A stretch of 64,000 nt of DNA, taken from NCBI GenBank assembly GCA_937937585.1, contig CALDCB010000007.1, positions 270,236 through 334,235 on the forward strand, in the 5' to 3' direction. The translations under genes were made by a program, and so were the position numbers. The stretch comes from an uncultured Coriobacteriaceae bacterium (lineage in GTDB: Bacteria > Actinomycetota > Coriobacteriia > Coriobacteriales > Eggerthellaceae). Below the pieces are notes generated by a model, which saw nothing but the letters and a program-made list of their open reading frames with translations, made no database searches and was not told where the DNA came from. This document shows, piece by piece, positions 49,808-58,340 of the stretch (position 1 is the first letter of the stretch; each line of letters opens with the position of its first letter).

Positions 49808-49846
49808 TGGGGGCGCGATTCTGCGGGATCACGCCCCCATTTCTTT
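49808..49846 (+). terminator. Terminator after the flavoprotein gene
   Basis: TGGGGGCG (49808-49815) pairs with CGCCCCCA (49832-49839), followed by TTTCTTT. It lies 21 bases after the stop codon. Confidence 0.8.
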
Positions 49847-49903
49847 CAGCATGACTGATTATGAACAAGGGTTCGCGCAGGTGAACGCGGCTTTTTTCGA
49901 AAG

Positions 49904-49937
49904 AAAATGTTACGTGCGATAGGGAACGTAACATTTT
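49904..49937. promoter_or_regulatory. Perfect 12-bp inverted repeat in the hya upstream region
   Basis: AAAATGTTACGT (49904-49915) and ACGTAACATTTT (49926-49937) are exact complements with a 10-nt centre. Two T follow, so it could be an additional terminator, but the AT-rich arms also look like a regulator binding site for the hydrogenase operon 142 bases on. Confidence 0.6.
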
Positions 49938-50014
49938 TTGTCATTCAGCAGAAATTTTTTACCTCTTTGTAATTTTGGGCGCGATTGACGCCTTTCATAG
50001 AGTAAAAGATATGT

Positions 50015-50037
50015 CGGACTTCCACAGCGGAAGTCCG
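50015..50037. promoter_or_regulatory. 9-bp inverted repeat just before hyaA
   Basis: CGGACTTCC (50015-50023) and GGAAGTCCG (50029-50037) are perfect complements around ACAGC. It lies about 40 bases before the start codon and 28 before the AGGAGG, so it is within the leader or at the promoter. Confidence 0.55.
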
Positions 50038-50078
50038 AAATGTCAAGACGAGAACACGCACCATGAGGAGGTGTGCAC

Positions 50079-51350
50079 ATGGGACAAGAATCCACGGCGA
50101 GCTTCTATGGCATGCTCGACGCACGTGGGGTTAGCCGTCGCAGCTTCTTGAAGTTCTGCGGTGGTTTGGCCGCTGCGGCTGGACTCACCGGAGTGGGGGC
50201 TCCGCAAGCTGTTGCTGCTACTCTTGAAAAGTCCGTCATCGGCGCAACCACGGGTAATCTCTATCCCGTAATCTGGATCGAAGGCGCTTCGTGCACCGGC
50301 TGCACGGAGTCCCTGGCACAGGTTGAGACCCCCGATGTCGGGTCGGTCGTCCTGGAGCTGCTGTCGCTGAACTTCTCCGACACGCTTTCCGCAGGCGCCG
50401 GCGATTCCGCCGAGCTCGCCAAGAAGCAGACCATCGAGGCTGGCAACTACATCCTCGTGTTCGAGGGCGCTGTCACCCAGGCTTGGGCCGGTCAGGCATG
50501 CCGTTTCGGCAACAACGCCGACGGCTCTGACTCTCTGACCGCCGTCGAGCAGCTCGAGGAAGCCGCGCACAATGCGTCGGCAGTCGTCGCGCTTGGCTCT
50601 TGCGCAGTCAACGGAGGTTGGATGGGCGCCGAGCCCAATTCCGCTGCTGCCACGGGTGTTCAGGCTTACCTGAAGTCCGCAGGCATCGAGAAGACCGTCA
50701 TCAACATCCCGGGCTGCCCCGCGAACCCCGAATGGCTCATCTCCGTGCTCGTTCAGGTTCTCATGCTCGACGGCCAGACGCTTAAGCTGAACGCCGCCAA
50801 CATGCCCGAGGACATCTTCGGCCAGACCATCCATGACAACTGCGAGCGTCGTGGCCACTTCGAGAACGGCGAGTTCGTTTACCAGTTCGGCTCCAAGGAA
50901 GAGGCCCTGGGCTACTGCCTGTACCCGCTTGGCTGCCGTGGTCCTCAGACCCACTCGAACTGCTCCGTCACCATGTGGAACAACCGTCGCAGCTGGTGCG
51001 TCCAGGCTGGTTCTCCCTGCCTTGGCTGCTGCGAGGCCGATCCGAAGGATCCGGGTCACAACTGGGTCGAGGTGAACACCCCGTTCTACAAGCGTCATCG
51101 CGATCTTCACATCGGCAACGTTTGGTTCCAGCCCACCACCGTGGCTTTCGGTGTCACCGGCATCTTGGCTGCTGCCCTGCTTGTCCATGGCTTCGGCATG
51201 AAGGCCGCTGGCCGTATGGACGGCGGTGCCGACTTCGAGAAGATCCGCAAGTGGGACGAGAAGCACCCCGATCAGTCCATCGGCGATTACTCCGCCGCTT
51301 GGGATCCGAACGCTCCTGTTGAAACCGAAGACAAAGAAGAGGGGAGGTAA
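50079..51350 (+). CDS. hyaA: Uptake [NiFe] hydrogenase small subunit
   Basis: The start at 50079 follows AGGAGG by eight bases. The product is 423 residues. It has a Tat signal with SRRSFLKFCGG near 21, then proximal cluster ligands in EGASCTGCTES and IGSC-like LGSCAVNGGW, and C-terminal cluster cysteines (CSVTMWNNRRSWC, SPCLGCCEAD). A C-terminal membrane helix (VAFGVTGILAAALLVHGF) is followed by a ~60-residue cytoplasmic tail. It passes electrons from H2 outside the cell to the cytochrome b subunit. First of hyaABC, with four bases to the next gene. Confidence 0.93.
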   Translation: MGQESTASFYGMLDARGVSRRSFLKFCGGLAAAAGLTGVGAPQAVAATLEKSVIGATTGNLYPVIWIEGASCTGCTESLAQVETPDVGSVVLELLSLNFSDTLSAGAGDSAELAKKQTIEAGNYILVFEGAVTQAWAGQACRFGNNADGSDSLTAVEQLEEAAHNASAVVALGSCAVNGGWMGAEPNSAAATGVQAYLKSAGIEKTVINIPGCPANPEWLISVLVQVLMLDGQTLKLNAANMPEDIFGQTIHDNCERRGHFENGEFVYQFGSKEEALGYCLYPLGCRGPQTHSNCSVTMWNNRRSWCVQAGSPCLGCCEADPKDPGHNWVEVNTPFYKRHRDLHIGNVWFQPTTVAFGVTGILAAALLVHGFGMKAAGRMDGGADFEKIRKWDEKHPDQSIGDYSAAWDPNAPVETEDKEEGR

Positions 51351-51353
51351 GCC

Positions 51354-53012
51354 ATGACCCGTTCCGTTATCGATCCGATTACCCGTATCGAAGGCCACAT
51401 GCGCGTCGAGATGGAGGTCCAGAACGGCGTCGTCACCGACGCTTGGGCTTCTGGTGGTAGCTTCCGCGGCATGGAGCTCGTCGTGCAGCACCGTGCCCCC
51501 GAAGACGCTGCCCAGATCGTTCAGCGCATCTGCGGCGTTTGCCCGGTTTCCCACGCTCATGCTTCCACCATCGCCGCCGAGAAGGCTTACGGCATCAAGA
51601 TCTCGAACAACGCTCGTATCGTCCGTAACCTCATCGAGGGCGCTCAGTTCCTGCACAGCCACATCCTTTGGTTCTACAACCTGGCTGCGCTCGACTACGT
51701 CAACCCCATCCATGGCCTCGAGGCCAATGCGGCTGACGCTTGGGACCTCGCTGTTGCAGCCGGCACGTCCACGAACTCCGACTTCGGTGCTCTGAAGGAG
51801 CGTCTGACGAAGTTCGCCCAGAACGGCCAGCTGTCCATCTTCTCCGGCAACTGGTTCGACGCCGAGGATGGCAACGCTTACAAGCTCCCTGCCGAGCTCG
51901 ACCTCATCTGCACCGCCCATTATCTCGAGGCTCTGAAGATGCAGGCCCGCTCCTCCGAGATCGCTGCTCTGCTTGGCGGCAAGATGCCCCATGTCATGAC
52001 CATCGTTCCCGGTGGCACCGCATTCGTTCCCACCTCCCAGAAGCTCGACGATCTGAAGTACATGATCGACGAGGTTTACAACTGGGTCGAGGCAACCATG
52101 ATCCCCGACACCTTGGCCATCGCTCCTTACTACAAGGACGCCCTGACCTTCGGCAAGGGCTGCGGCCGCTACGGCGCATGGGGCGTCTTCGAGGCTCCTT
52201 CCATGCAGATGAACGATCGTTATCTGCCGGCTGGCGTCCTGGACACCAACCTGAATCTCTCTGACGTCGACGAGAGCAAGATCGCCGAGTTCGTCGGCAC
52301 CTCTTGGTACGAGGGCTCCGACGTTTACCCGGCTCCCGACTTCACCACGAAGCCGGCATTCACCAAGTACGACGTCAACGACCGTTACACCTGGTGCAAG
52401 GCTCCTACCTACGATGGCGAGCCGCTTGAGACCACGTCTTTGTCCCGTATCCTGGTTGCTTACCAGCGCAACGTTCCCTTCGTCAAGGAGAACGTCGACA
52501 AGCTGCTCGTTCAGCTTGGCGCCGCTCTGGGCACCGAGGTTCCGCTGTCCGCCGTTCAGTCCACGCTCGGCCGTGTTGCCGTCCGTCAGGTCGAGACGCT
52601 CTACATCGCCAAGCTCATGAAGGATTGGTGCGCCGAGCTCATCGAGGCCGTCAAGGGTGGCGACAGCGAGTACTTCCGCGAGCCCGCAACCACCACCGGC
52701 GAGGGTTCCGGCTTCTGGGAGGCACCGCGTGGCGCTCTCTACCACTCCGAGAAGGTCGTCAAGGGCAAGATCGAGGGTTACCAGATCATCATCCCGACCA
52801 CGTGGAACATGGCTCCCATCAACCAGAACGGCGTTCATGGCCCCATCGAACAGTCCCTCATCGGCTGCCCGGTCGAGGACATCGAGAAGCCCATCAACGC
52901 GCTGCGTACCGTTCACAGCTACGATCCGTGCGTTTCTTGCGCCGTCCATATCAGCGAACCGGCAACCGGCAAGCATTTCGAGACCGTAACCAATCCGTGG
53001 GGGGTGAAGTAG
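51354..53012 (+). CDS. hyaB: Uptake [NiFe] hydrogenase large subunit
   Basis: The product is 552 residues. Nickel ligands are Cys60 and Cys63 (RICGVCPVSHAH) and Cys526 and Cys529 (DPCVSCAVH). After His532 there is a 20-residue C-terminal extension starting ISEPATG that must be cut by a protease such as the HyaD encoded at 55064. It is exported with the Tat-bearing small subunit. It oxidises H2 outside the membrane. Codon use is even and G/C-ending as in a highly expressed gene. Confidence 0.95.
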   Translation: MTRSVIDPITRIEGHMRVEMEVQNGVVTDAWASGGSFRGMELVVQHRAPEDAAQIVQRICGVCPVSHAHASTIAAEKAYGIKISNNARIVRNLIEGAQFLHSHILWFYNLAALDYVNPIHGLEANAADAWDLAVAAGTSTNSDFGALKERLTKFAQNGQLSIFSGNWFDAEDGNAYKLPAELDLICTAHYLEALKMQARSSEIAALLGGKMPHVMTIVPGGTAFVPTSQKLDDLKYMIDEVYNWVEATMIPDTLAIAPYYKDALTFGKGCGRYGAWGVFEAPSMQMNDRYLPAGVLDTNLNLSDVDESKIAEFVGTSWYEGSDVYPAPDFTTKPAFTKYDVNDRYTWCKAPTYDGEPLETTSLSRILVAYQRNVPFVKENVDKLLVQLGAALGTEVPLSAVQSTLGRVAVRQVETLYIAKLMKDWCAELIEAVKGGDSEYFREPATTTGEGSGFWEAPRGALYHSEKVVKGKIEGYQIIIPTTWNMAPINQNGVHGPIEQSLIGCPVEDIEKPINALRTVHSYDPCVSCAVHISEPATGKHFETVTNPWGVK

Positions 53013-53013
53013 A

Positions 53014-53697
53014 ATGGCGCATCTCGCACACTACCGCGAAGCTCATCCGCTGCCCTTTGTCATCACGCACTGGATCAACCTCGTCGCCATGGTCGTTCTT
53101 CTGGTCACTGGCTTCATGATCCATTTTCCGGTGGCAGGCACCATGGGTGTTTGCCGTGGCGCTCACATCTTCTTCGGCATCGTGCTGTTCATCAACTGCA
53201 TCTGCCGTGTCGTGATGGCCTTCTTCGTGCGTTCCGCCCCTACGGGCGGCACCCGCAAGACCGTCACCGACTATAAGACGTGGCTTCCGCAGAAGGACAA
53301 CCGTCATCAGGGCGGTGCTTGGATCAAGTACTACCTGTTCCTGAAGAAGGACCATCCCTTGGCTGCTAAGCTGGGCGTTCCTCAGAAGATCTCCTACCTG
53401 ATGATCCCGGTCCTGATCGTGCTGATGTTCTACACCGGCCTTTGCCTGTGGGGCACCACGATGGAGTGGCCGATCTGCCAGGCTGGCATCGCCGCCCTCG
53501 GTGGCACCATGTCCGTCCGCATCATCCACTACTTCGGCATGTTCGTGTTCATCTGCTTCATGTTCATCCACATCTATCTGGCAAACGTCGAGGGTCTTGC
53601 CCCCACGTTCCTGATGTTCTTCCGCAAGGAGCATGGCGGTCTGGTCTACGATCCCGACAAGCACGTCATCGTTGGCGAAGACAAGATGGAGCACTAA
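53014..53697 (+). CDS. hyaC: Hydrogenase cytochrome b subunit
   Basis: The product is 227 residues with four membrane helices. Heme-ligand histidines are in ITHWINLVAMVVLLVTGF, GVCRGAHIFFGIVLF and IIHYFGMFVFICFMFIHIYLA. This is the di-heme cytochrome b561-like subunit that anchors the hydrogenase and reduces menaquinone. It begins one base after the hyaB stop, with GGGGTGAAGT upstream. A perfect terminator follows 38 bases later, closing the hyaABC transcript. Confidence 0.92.
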   Translation: MAHLAHYREAHPLPFVITHWINLVAMVVLLVTGFMIHFPVAGTMGVCRGAHIFFGIVLFINCICRVVMAFFVRSAPTGGTRKTVTDYKTWLPQKDNRHQGGAWIKYYLFLKKDHPLAAKLGVPQKISYLMIPVLIVLMFYTGLCLWGTTMEWPICQAGIAALGGTMSVRIIHYFGMFVFICFMFIHIYLANVEGLAPTFLMFFRKEHGGLVYDPDKHVIVGEDKMEH

Positions 53698-53735
53698 TCG
53701 ACAACCGTTCGATTCCATCTATGGATGTTTTTCAA

Positions 53736-53764
53736 GAAGAGGGCCCAATGGGCCCTCTTCTTTT
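53736..53764 (+). terminator. Strong terminator after hyaC
   Basis: GAAGAGGGCCC (53736-53746) and GGGCCCTCTTC (53750-53760) pair perfectly over an AAT loop, followed by TTTT. Genes further right, including hyaD, therefore need their own promoter. Confidence 0.92.
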
Positions 53765-53820
53765 GTTACATTCACCTTGTTTGTCTAACACGGCGTTCGC
53801 GCGATCAAGAAAGGAGAGGG

Positions 53821-54555
53821 ATGGACCAGTTCCTCGAGCTGCTGCTCTCGTCGGAGCCGTTCGCGGTTCCTGTGGAAGTCGAGTACTTCTTCGTCCTTGT
53901 CGGCGTGCTGACGGGCTCTCTTTACGCGATCGACCGTAAGCTCGATGTTATCGGAACCATCACTTTGGGTTTGATCACCGGCTATGGCGGCGGCATCATC
54001 CGCGACGTCTTGCTGCAAACCCATGGCGTGTACCTTATCGACCACCCCAGCCTCGTTGTGATGAGCACATGTTTAAGCATTCTCGTGTTCTACTTCAAGG
54101 GCGTTTTCAGGCACTTGTCGGCCTCCATCACGCTTTGCGATGCCATTTCGGTAGCGCTGTTCGCGGCTGCCGGTGGCGGCAAGGCCATGTCGTGCGGTTT
54201 GGGAATGGTCATGTCCATCTTGCTTGCCGTTATCACGGCGGTTGGCGGCGGCGCGCTGCGCGATGTGTTCAGCGGCGAGACCCCGACTATTTTCAAGCAG
54301 GGCAATTACTATGCGGTGGCGGCTCTTTCCTCTGCCGTTGTGTTCGTTTTGATGCAGCGCATCGGCGCATCGCAGCTTGCCGCGACCTTGCTGTGCGTTC
54401 TTACCATGCTGTTGCTTCGCTACCTTAGCATCTACCGCGATTGGCGCACGCATGTGGACACCGACTTCACGTCGCGCCTGTCTGCCTCGCTCAAGCGTTT
54501 CTGGCGTTACCTTTCCGAGCATGGCGATCCGTTCGGGAAAGACATCAGGCGATAA
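53821..54555 (+). CDS. TRIC-type cation channel family membrane protein (UPF0126/YicG-like)
   Basis: The start at 53821 follows AAGGAGAGGG. The product is 244 residues with about seven membrane helices in two repeats. The repeated glycine motif is GYGGGIIRDVLL near 58 and AVGGGALRDVFSG near 142, the hallmark of the UPF0126/TRIC fold. A basic C-terminal tail of ~45 residues follows. Bacterial members form trimeric cation channels; some have been linked to glycine uptake. It lies between the hydrogenase structural genes and the protease gene. Confidence 0.88.
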   Translation: MDQFLELLLSSEPFAVPVEVEYFFVLVGVLTGSLYAIDRKLDVIGTITLGLITGYGGGIIRDVLLQTHGVYLIDHPSLVVMSTCLSILVFYFKGVFRHLSASITLCDAISVALFAAAGGGKAMSCGLGMVMSILLAVITAVGGGALRDVFSGETPTIFKQGNYYAVAALSSAVVFVLMQRIGASQLAATLLCVLTMLLLRYLSIYRDWRTHVDTDFTSRLSASLKRFWRYLSEHGDPFGKDIRR

Positions 54556-54614
54556 CCGTTTCGCTGCGGGTACAATCGGGACTGTTTTAAACGCCGTCCC
54601 GCGAAAGGTAGAGC

Positions 54615-55061
54615 ATGGCAAGGGAATCCAGGCAAAACGAGCTTACGGACGAGCAGATCGCCGCGGAGAACGCGTTTCTCGAAGGCGTGCCGCGTTTGAA
54701 TCTGGGCGCATTTCTGATGCCCGGCATTTGGGGCCCGGCTCATGGGCTTTGGATCTGCATCCTGTTTTACCCCCTTTGGCTTTTCGCCGACAACGCGTTC
54801 TATGCCGCGTTTTCCGAGCGCTCTCTGCTGGCTGTCGTTCTTGCGGCAATCGTCTTCGCCATGCTTGTGACCGTTCACGTGGTTTTCGGCATTCTCTCGC
54901 AGCCGTTCGCATGGCATCGCGCCGACGGTCTGGGCGTTGACAAGCAGACGTATCTGAAACGTGAGAAGATCTGGGCCGTTGCCATGGCTTTGGTGAGCTT
55001 GACGTTCGTCGTTGTGGCCACGTACTACAACCTGGTGATCCGTCCTGGAGTAGGCGCGTAG
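54615..55061 (+). CDS. Small membrane protein of unknown function, next to hyaD
   Basis: The product is 148 residues with three membrane helices (LWICILFYPLWLFADNAFYAA, LLAVVLAAIVFAMLVTVHVV and VAMALVSLTFVVVATYYN). The N-terminus is charged, and GAAAGGTAGAGC precedes the ATG. It ends two bases before the hydrogenase protease gene, so both are co-translated. No family is recognised. It may assist membrane assembly of the hydrogenase, but this rests on location alone. Confidence 0.7.
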   Translation: MARESRQNELTDEQIAAENAFLEGVPRLNLGAFLMPGIWGPAHGLWICILFYPLWLFADNAFYAAFSERSLLAVVLAAIVFAMLVTVHVVFGILSQPFAWHRADGLGVDKQTYLKREKIWAVAMALVSLTFVVVATYYNLVIRPGVGA

Positions 55062-55063
55062 CC

Positions 55064-55600
55064 ATGAGCAGCGAGAAGCCGATGGAGATCGCCGTATTCT
55101 GCGTGGGGAACAAGCTGTACCTTGACGACGGTCTTGGTCCCGCCGTTTACGAGGAAGTGCTTGAACGTTTCGATATCCCCTCGAACGTGAAGTTCCACGA
55201 CGTGGGCTGCATGAGCATGGACATGATCGAGGATGTCGATAAGAACGACCTCATCATCACCGTCGATGCGATTGATGGCACCGACGCGGAACCGGGAACG
55301 GTGTTTCGTTACGTGCCCGAGGATCTTGCGCGTAACCCCCAGGTTCTCACCAGTTTGCATGATCTGCGCTTGGCCGACTTGTTCGATGCCGCATCTCTTT
55401 TGGGCTATCAGGCGCAGGGTGTGTGTCTGGGCATGCAGATCGAGAATTCGTCGCCGGCAGAGTTCGTCATCGGCCTTACGCCGAAGGTGTACGAGGCCTT
55501 GCCTAGGCTTATCGATGCGCTTCTAGCCGAGCTTTCGCATGCGGGCTCGCCGCTTATCGACAAGAAGACGGGCAAGTCCGTTACGGGCCCGACTGTTTAA
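55064..55600 (+). CDS. hyaD: Hydrogenase maturation endopeptidase
   Basis: The product is 178 residues of the HyaD/HybD family. Metal-binding positions fit: GNKLYLDDGLGP near 16 (the usual acidic residue after the glycine), TVDAIDG near 67 and TSLHDLRL near 97 for the histidine. It removes the C-terminal extension of the hydrogenase large subunit after nickel insertion. The target here is HyaB (20-residue tail); the group 3b large subunit in this window has no tail to remove. Confidence 0.9.
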   Translation: MSSEKPMEIAVFCVGNKLYLDDGLGPAVYEEVLERFDIPSNVKFHDVGCMSMDMIEDVDKNDLIITVDAIDGTDAEPGTVFRYVPEDLARNPQVLTSLHDLRLADLFDAASLLGYQAQGVCLGMQIENSSPAEFVIGLTPKVYEALPRLIDALLAELSHAGSPLIDKKTGKSVTGPTV

Positions 55601-55606
55601 GCGGGT

Positions 55607-56287
55607 TTATTTCTTGTTGCGCTTTTTAGGGGCGGCCTTCCCGAAACTGGGGCAGATGTCTGACAGGAAGCAATCGTCGCAATGCGGGCGTTGGGCGTCG
55701 CAGACCCCGCGGCCGAACAGCACCCATTCGTGGTTGACCGGCCCCCAGTATTCCTTAGGGTAGAGCTTCAACAGGTCTTGCTCGATTTTCGATGGGTCGT
55801 CCTGATTGGTGAATTTCAAGCGTTGGGCAATGCGCTTCACATGCGTGTCGACAGCGATCCCCTCGACGATGCCGAAGCCGGTGTTCATGACGATGTTGGC
55901 GGTTTTGCGCCCGACGCCGGGCAGCCGCTCAAGCTCTTCGTATGTATGCGGAACCTCGCCTCCGAACTCGGTCAGCACCATTTGGGCGCACTTCACGCAG
56001 TTGCGCGCCTTCGCGTGATGAAAGCCGATGGTTCGGATGATCTCTTCGACGTCCTCGACGTTGGCGGATGCCAGGTCGGCGATGGTGGGGTAGCGCTCCC
56101 ACAGCGTCGGCGTCACCTTGTTCACGCCTTTGTCGGTCGTCTGAGCCGAAAGAAGCGTGGCGATTGTCAAATGAAAGGGGTCGTTGTCGAAGATCAGCGC
56201 GCACTCCGCATCGGGATAATGGGCGCCCATCCTGTTGGCAACCTCAAGCGCGCGCTCCCGTTTCGCCTTCATCGATTCACGTGGCAT
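55607..56287 (-). CDS. nth: Endonuclease III
   Basis: The product is 226 residues. It has the helix-hairpin-helix LPGVGRKTANIVM with the catalytic lysine near 127, the catalytic aspartate in AVDTHVKRIA near 145, and a complete C-X6-C-X2-C-X5-C cluster (CDAQRPHCDDCFLSDIC) near the C-terminus. It excises oxidised pyrimidines and nicks abasic sites. The gene is convergent with hyaD with six bases between stop codons. AAAGGACAAAGTA precedes the ATG. Confidence 0.95.
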   Translation of the reverse strand: MPRESMKAKRERALEVANRMGAHYPDAECALIFDNDPFHLTIATLLSAQTTDKGVNKVTPTLWERYPTIADLASANVEDVEEIIRTIGFHHAKARNCVKCAQMVLTEFGGEVPHTYEELERLPGVGRKTANIVMNTGFGIVEGIAVDTHVKRIAQRLKFTNQDDPSKIEQDLLKLYPKEYWGPVNHEWVLFGRGVCDAQRPHCDDCFLSDICPSFGKAAPKKRNKK

Positions 56288-56461
56288 TACTTTGTCCTTT
56301 CCCGTCTCTTTGCCGTACCAGTATAGCGATTGGGCGTGAACGGCATGCGATGGGTTTTAGGCGGCAGGTCATTGTTAAGAGCTCATTTCAGCTGTTTTGC
56401 TTCGAGGTTAACCAGTTGGGGCAAACTAGAATGGGGTTCGACGTCTTACGGTGTAAGGCGA

Positions 56462-56497
56462 CCGACCGAAAATCCGACCGAAATACCGACCGAAGGA
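56462..56497 (+). repeat. Three tandem 12-bp repeats in the gdhA leader
   Basis: CCGACCGAAAAT, CCGACCGAAATA and CCGACCGAAGGA follow one another without a gap; the last runs into the ribosome binding site GAAGGAG. The 8-9 leading bases are identical in all three. It may be a binding site array or a leader RNA element. Confidence 0.75.
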
Positions 56498-56502
56498 GAA
56501 AT

Positions 56503-57837
56503 ATGTCTTACGTAGATGACGTCCTTGCGGACGTTAAGGAGAAGAACGCCGATCAACCGGAGTTCATTCAGGCAGTTACCGAGGTTTTGGAATCGCTTCG
56601 TTCGGTTGTCGAAGCCGATCCTTGTTACGAGCAGCATGCCATCCTGGAGCGTATGGTCGAGCCTGAGCGCACGATCATCTTCCGCGTTCCTTGGGTTGAC
56701 GACGCCGGCAAGGTTCATGTGAACCGTGGCTTCCGCGTTCAGTTCAACAGCGCCATTGGACCTTACAAGGGCGGTTTGCGCTTCCATCCTTCGGTCAACC
56801 TTTCCATCATCAAATTCCTGGGCTTCGAACAGGTTTTCAAGAACAGCTTGACCACCCTTCCCATGGGTGGCGGCAAAGGCGGCTCCGACTTCAACCCCAA
56901 GGGCAAGTCCGACCGCGAGGTCATGGCTTTCTGCCAGTCGTTCATGACCGAGCTGTACCGCCATATCGGCGCAGATACCGACGTTCCGGCTGGCGACATC
57001 GGCGTTGGCGCTCGCGAGGTTGGCTACCTGTTCGGCCAGTACAAGCGCATTCGTGATTGCTACGAGGGCGTTCTTACCGGCAAGGGCCTTGCGTTCGGCG
57101 GATCGCTCGCCCGCACCGAGGCCACGGGTTACGGCGCGGTTTACCTGACCGCCGAGTACCTCCGTAGCGTGAAGGGCGACACTCTGGAAGGCAAGACGGT
57201 CGTCGTTTCGGGCGCTGGCAACGTTGCCACGTACGCAATCGAGAAGCTTGCCCAGCTTGGCGCCAAAGCTGTCACCTGCTCCGATTCCACCGGTTGGGTT
57301 TACGACCCCGAGGGCATCGACGTTGCTGCCCTTAAGGACATCAAGGAAGTCAAGCGCGCCCGTCTTTCCGAGTACACCAACTATCGCCCCAATGCCGAGT
57401 ACCATGAGGGTCGCGGCGTGTGGCAGATCAAGTGCGACATCGCCATGCCGTGCGCTACGCAGAACGAGCTTCTCATCGATGATGCCAAGCAGCTTGTTGC
57501 CAACGGCTGCCAGGTGGTCACCGAGGGCGCTAACATGCCCACCACGCTTGAGGCAACCAAGTACCTGCAGGACAACGGCGTGACGTTCTTCCCGGGCAAG
57601 GCCTCCAACGCCGGCGGCGTTGCCACCAGCGGCCTTGAGATGACCCAGAACTCCGAGCGTCTTTCTTGGTCGTTCGACGAGGTTGACGCCAAGCTCGAGG
57701 GCATCATGAAGGGCATTTTCCACGCCGCCGACGATGCTGCACGCGAGGCTGGCATGGAAGGTAACTACGTTGCAGGCGCGAACATCGCCGGCTTCAAGAA
57801 GGTCGCCGATGCCATGATCGCTCAGGGTGTTTGCTAG
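56503..57837 (+). CDS. gdhA: NADP-type glutamate dehydrogenase
   Basis: The ATG at 56503 follows GAAGGAG; an upstream in-frame extension is only the repeat leader. The product is 444 residues, the length of hexameric class I enzymes. It has GPYKGGLRFHPSVNLS near 87 (glutamate site), LPMGGGKGGSDFNPKG with the catalytic lysine, and the Rossmann motif VSGAGNVATYAIEKL near 235. It joins ammonia and 2-oxoglutarate. A perfect terminator follows. Confidence 0.95.
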   Translation: MSYVDDVLADVKEKNADQPEFIQAVTEVLESLRSVVEADPCYEQHAILERMVEPERTIIFRVPWVDDAGKVHVNRGFRVQFNSAIGPYKGGLRFHPSVNLSIIKFLGFEQVFKNSLTTLPMGGGKGGSDFNPKGKSDREVMAFCQSFMTELYRHIGADTDVPAGDIGVGAREVGYLFGQYKRIRDCYEGVLTGKGLAFGGSLARTEATGYGAVYLTAEYLRSVKGDTLEGKTVVVSGAGNVATYAIEKLAQLGAKAVTCSDSTGWVYDPEGIDVAALKDIKEVKRARLSEYTNYRPNAEYHEGRGVWQIKCDIAMPCATQNELLIDDAKQLVANGCQVVTEGANMPTTLEATKYLQDNGVTFFPGKASNAGGVATSGLEMTQNSERLSWSFDEVDAKLEGIMKGIFHAADDAAREAGMEGNYVAGANIAGFKKVADAMIAQGVC

Positions 57838-57866
57838 TCTGTCTCATTCGGATATATGCGCAGTTG

Positions 57867-57903
57867 AAACGCTGCGGGGTTCCATAGCCCCGCAGCGTTT
57901 TTT
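57867..57903 (+). terminator. Terminator after gdhA
   Basis: AAACGCTGCGGGG (57867-57879) pairs with its full complement at 57888-57900 over an 8-nt loop, followed by TTT. Thirteen base pairs without mismatch. Confidence 0.92.
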
Positions 57904-58019
57904 CATGCGCGGCAGCTTTTAGGCGAGCGAGTTGGTGCCTTGGCGAGCGAGTTGGCACCCGTGGCGATCTATGCCGTCTTCTGTCTGTTATACTGTAATA
58001 CAAATAGAAGGAGACTTTT

Positions 58020-58340
58020 ATGAACGCCATGGTTGCAGCGCGTGTGCCCATAGAGGTGAAAGAACAAGGCGGAAAGATCTTGGAGGAAATCGGCTCGAAT
58101 CCAACCGATCTCATCAATAAGGCTTACGCCTATGTTCTTAAGTACGGCGCATTGCCCGGCGATCTCGAGGCTTCCCAGAACGGGGCAGAGGAAAGGCAAT
58201 CAATTTCGTCTGAAATGCTCGATGAGTTGCGTGGGATATACGAGGAAATCTCATTGCCTCTTGAAGACGCATGGGGCTCTACTAGCTTCAAAGAGATTCG
58301 AGATCAGCTGGAGGGGGATCGCTGTGCGCGCTTTGCTTGA
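58020..58340 (+). CDS. RelB/DinJ-like antitoxin
   Basis: The product is 106 residues. The first 45 residues (NAMVAARVPIEVKEQGGKIL, PTDLINKAYAYVLKYGALP) resemble the ribbon-helix-helix DNA-binding part of RelB/DinJ antitoxins, and the rest is an acidic helical region that would wrap the toxin. AGAAGGAGAC precedes the ATG. It overlaps the PIN-domain gene by 17 bases. It should bind its own promoter, where a 20-bp-period repeat is seen (57922-57955). Confidence 0.75.
   Translation: MNAMVAARVPIEVKEQGGKILEEIGSNPTDLINKAYAYVLKYGALPGDLEASQNGAEERQSISSEMLDELRGIYEEISLPLEDAWGSTSFKEIRDQLEGDRCARFA

Noticed and set aside
50043..52976. Very long open frame (977 codons) on the minus strand across hyaA and hyaB
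   Set aside because: It is the antisense shadow of strongly biased G/C-ending codons; hyaA and hyaB on the plus strand carry all the motifs, and the antisense product has no recognisable domain.
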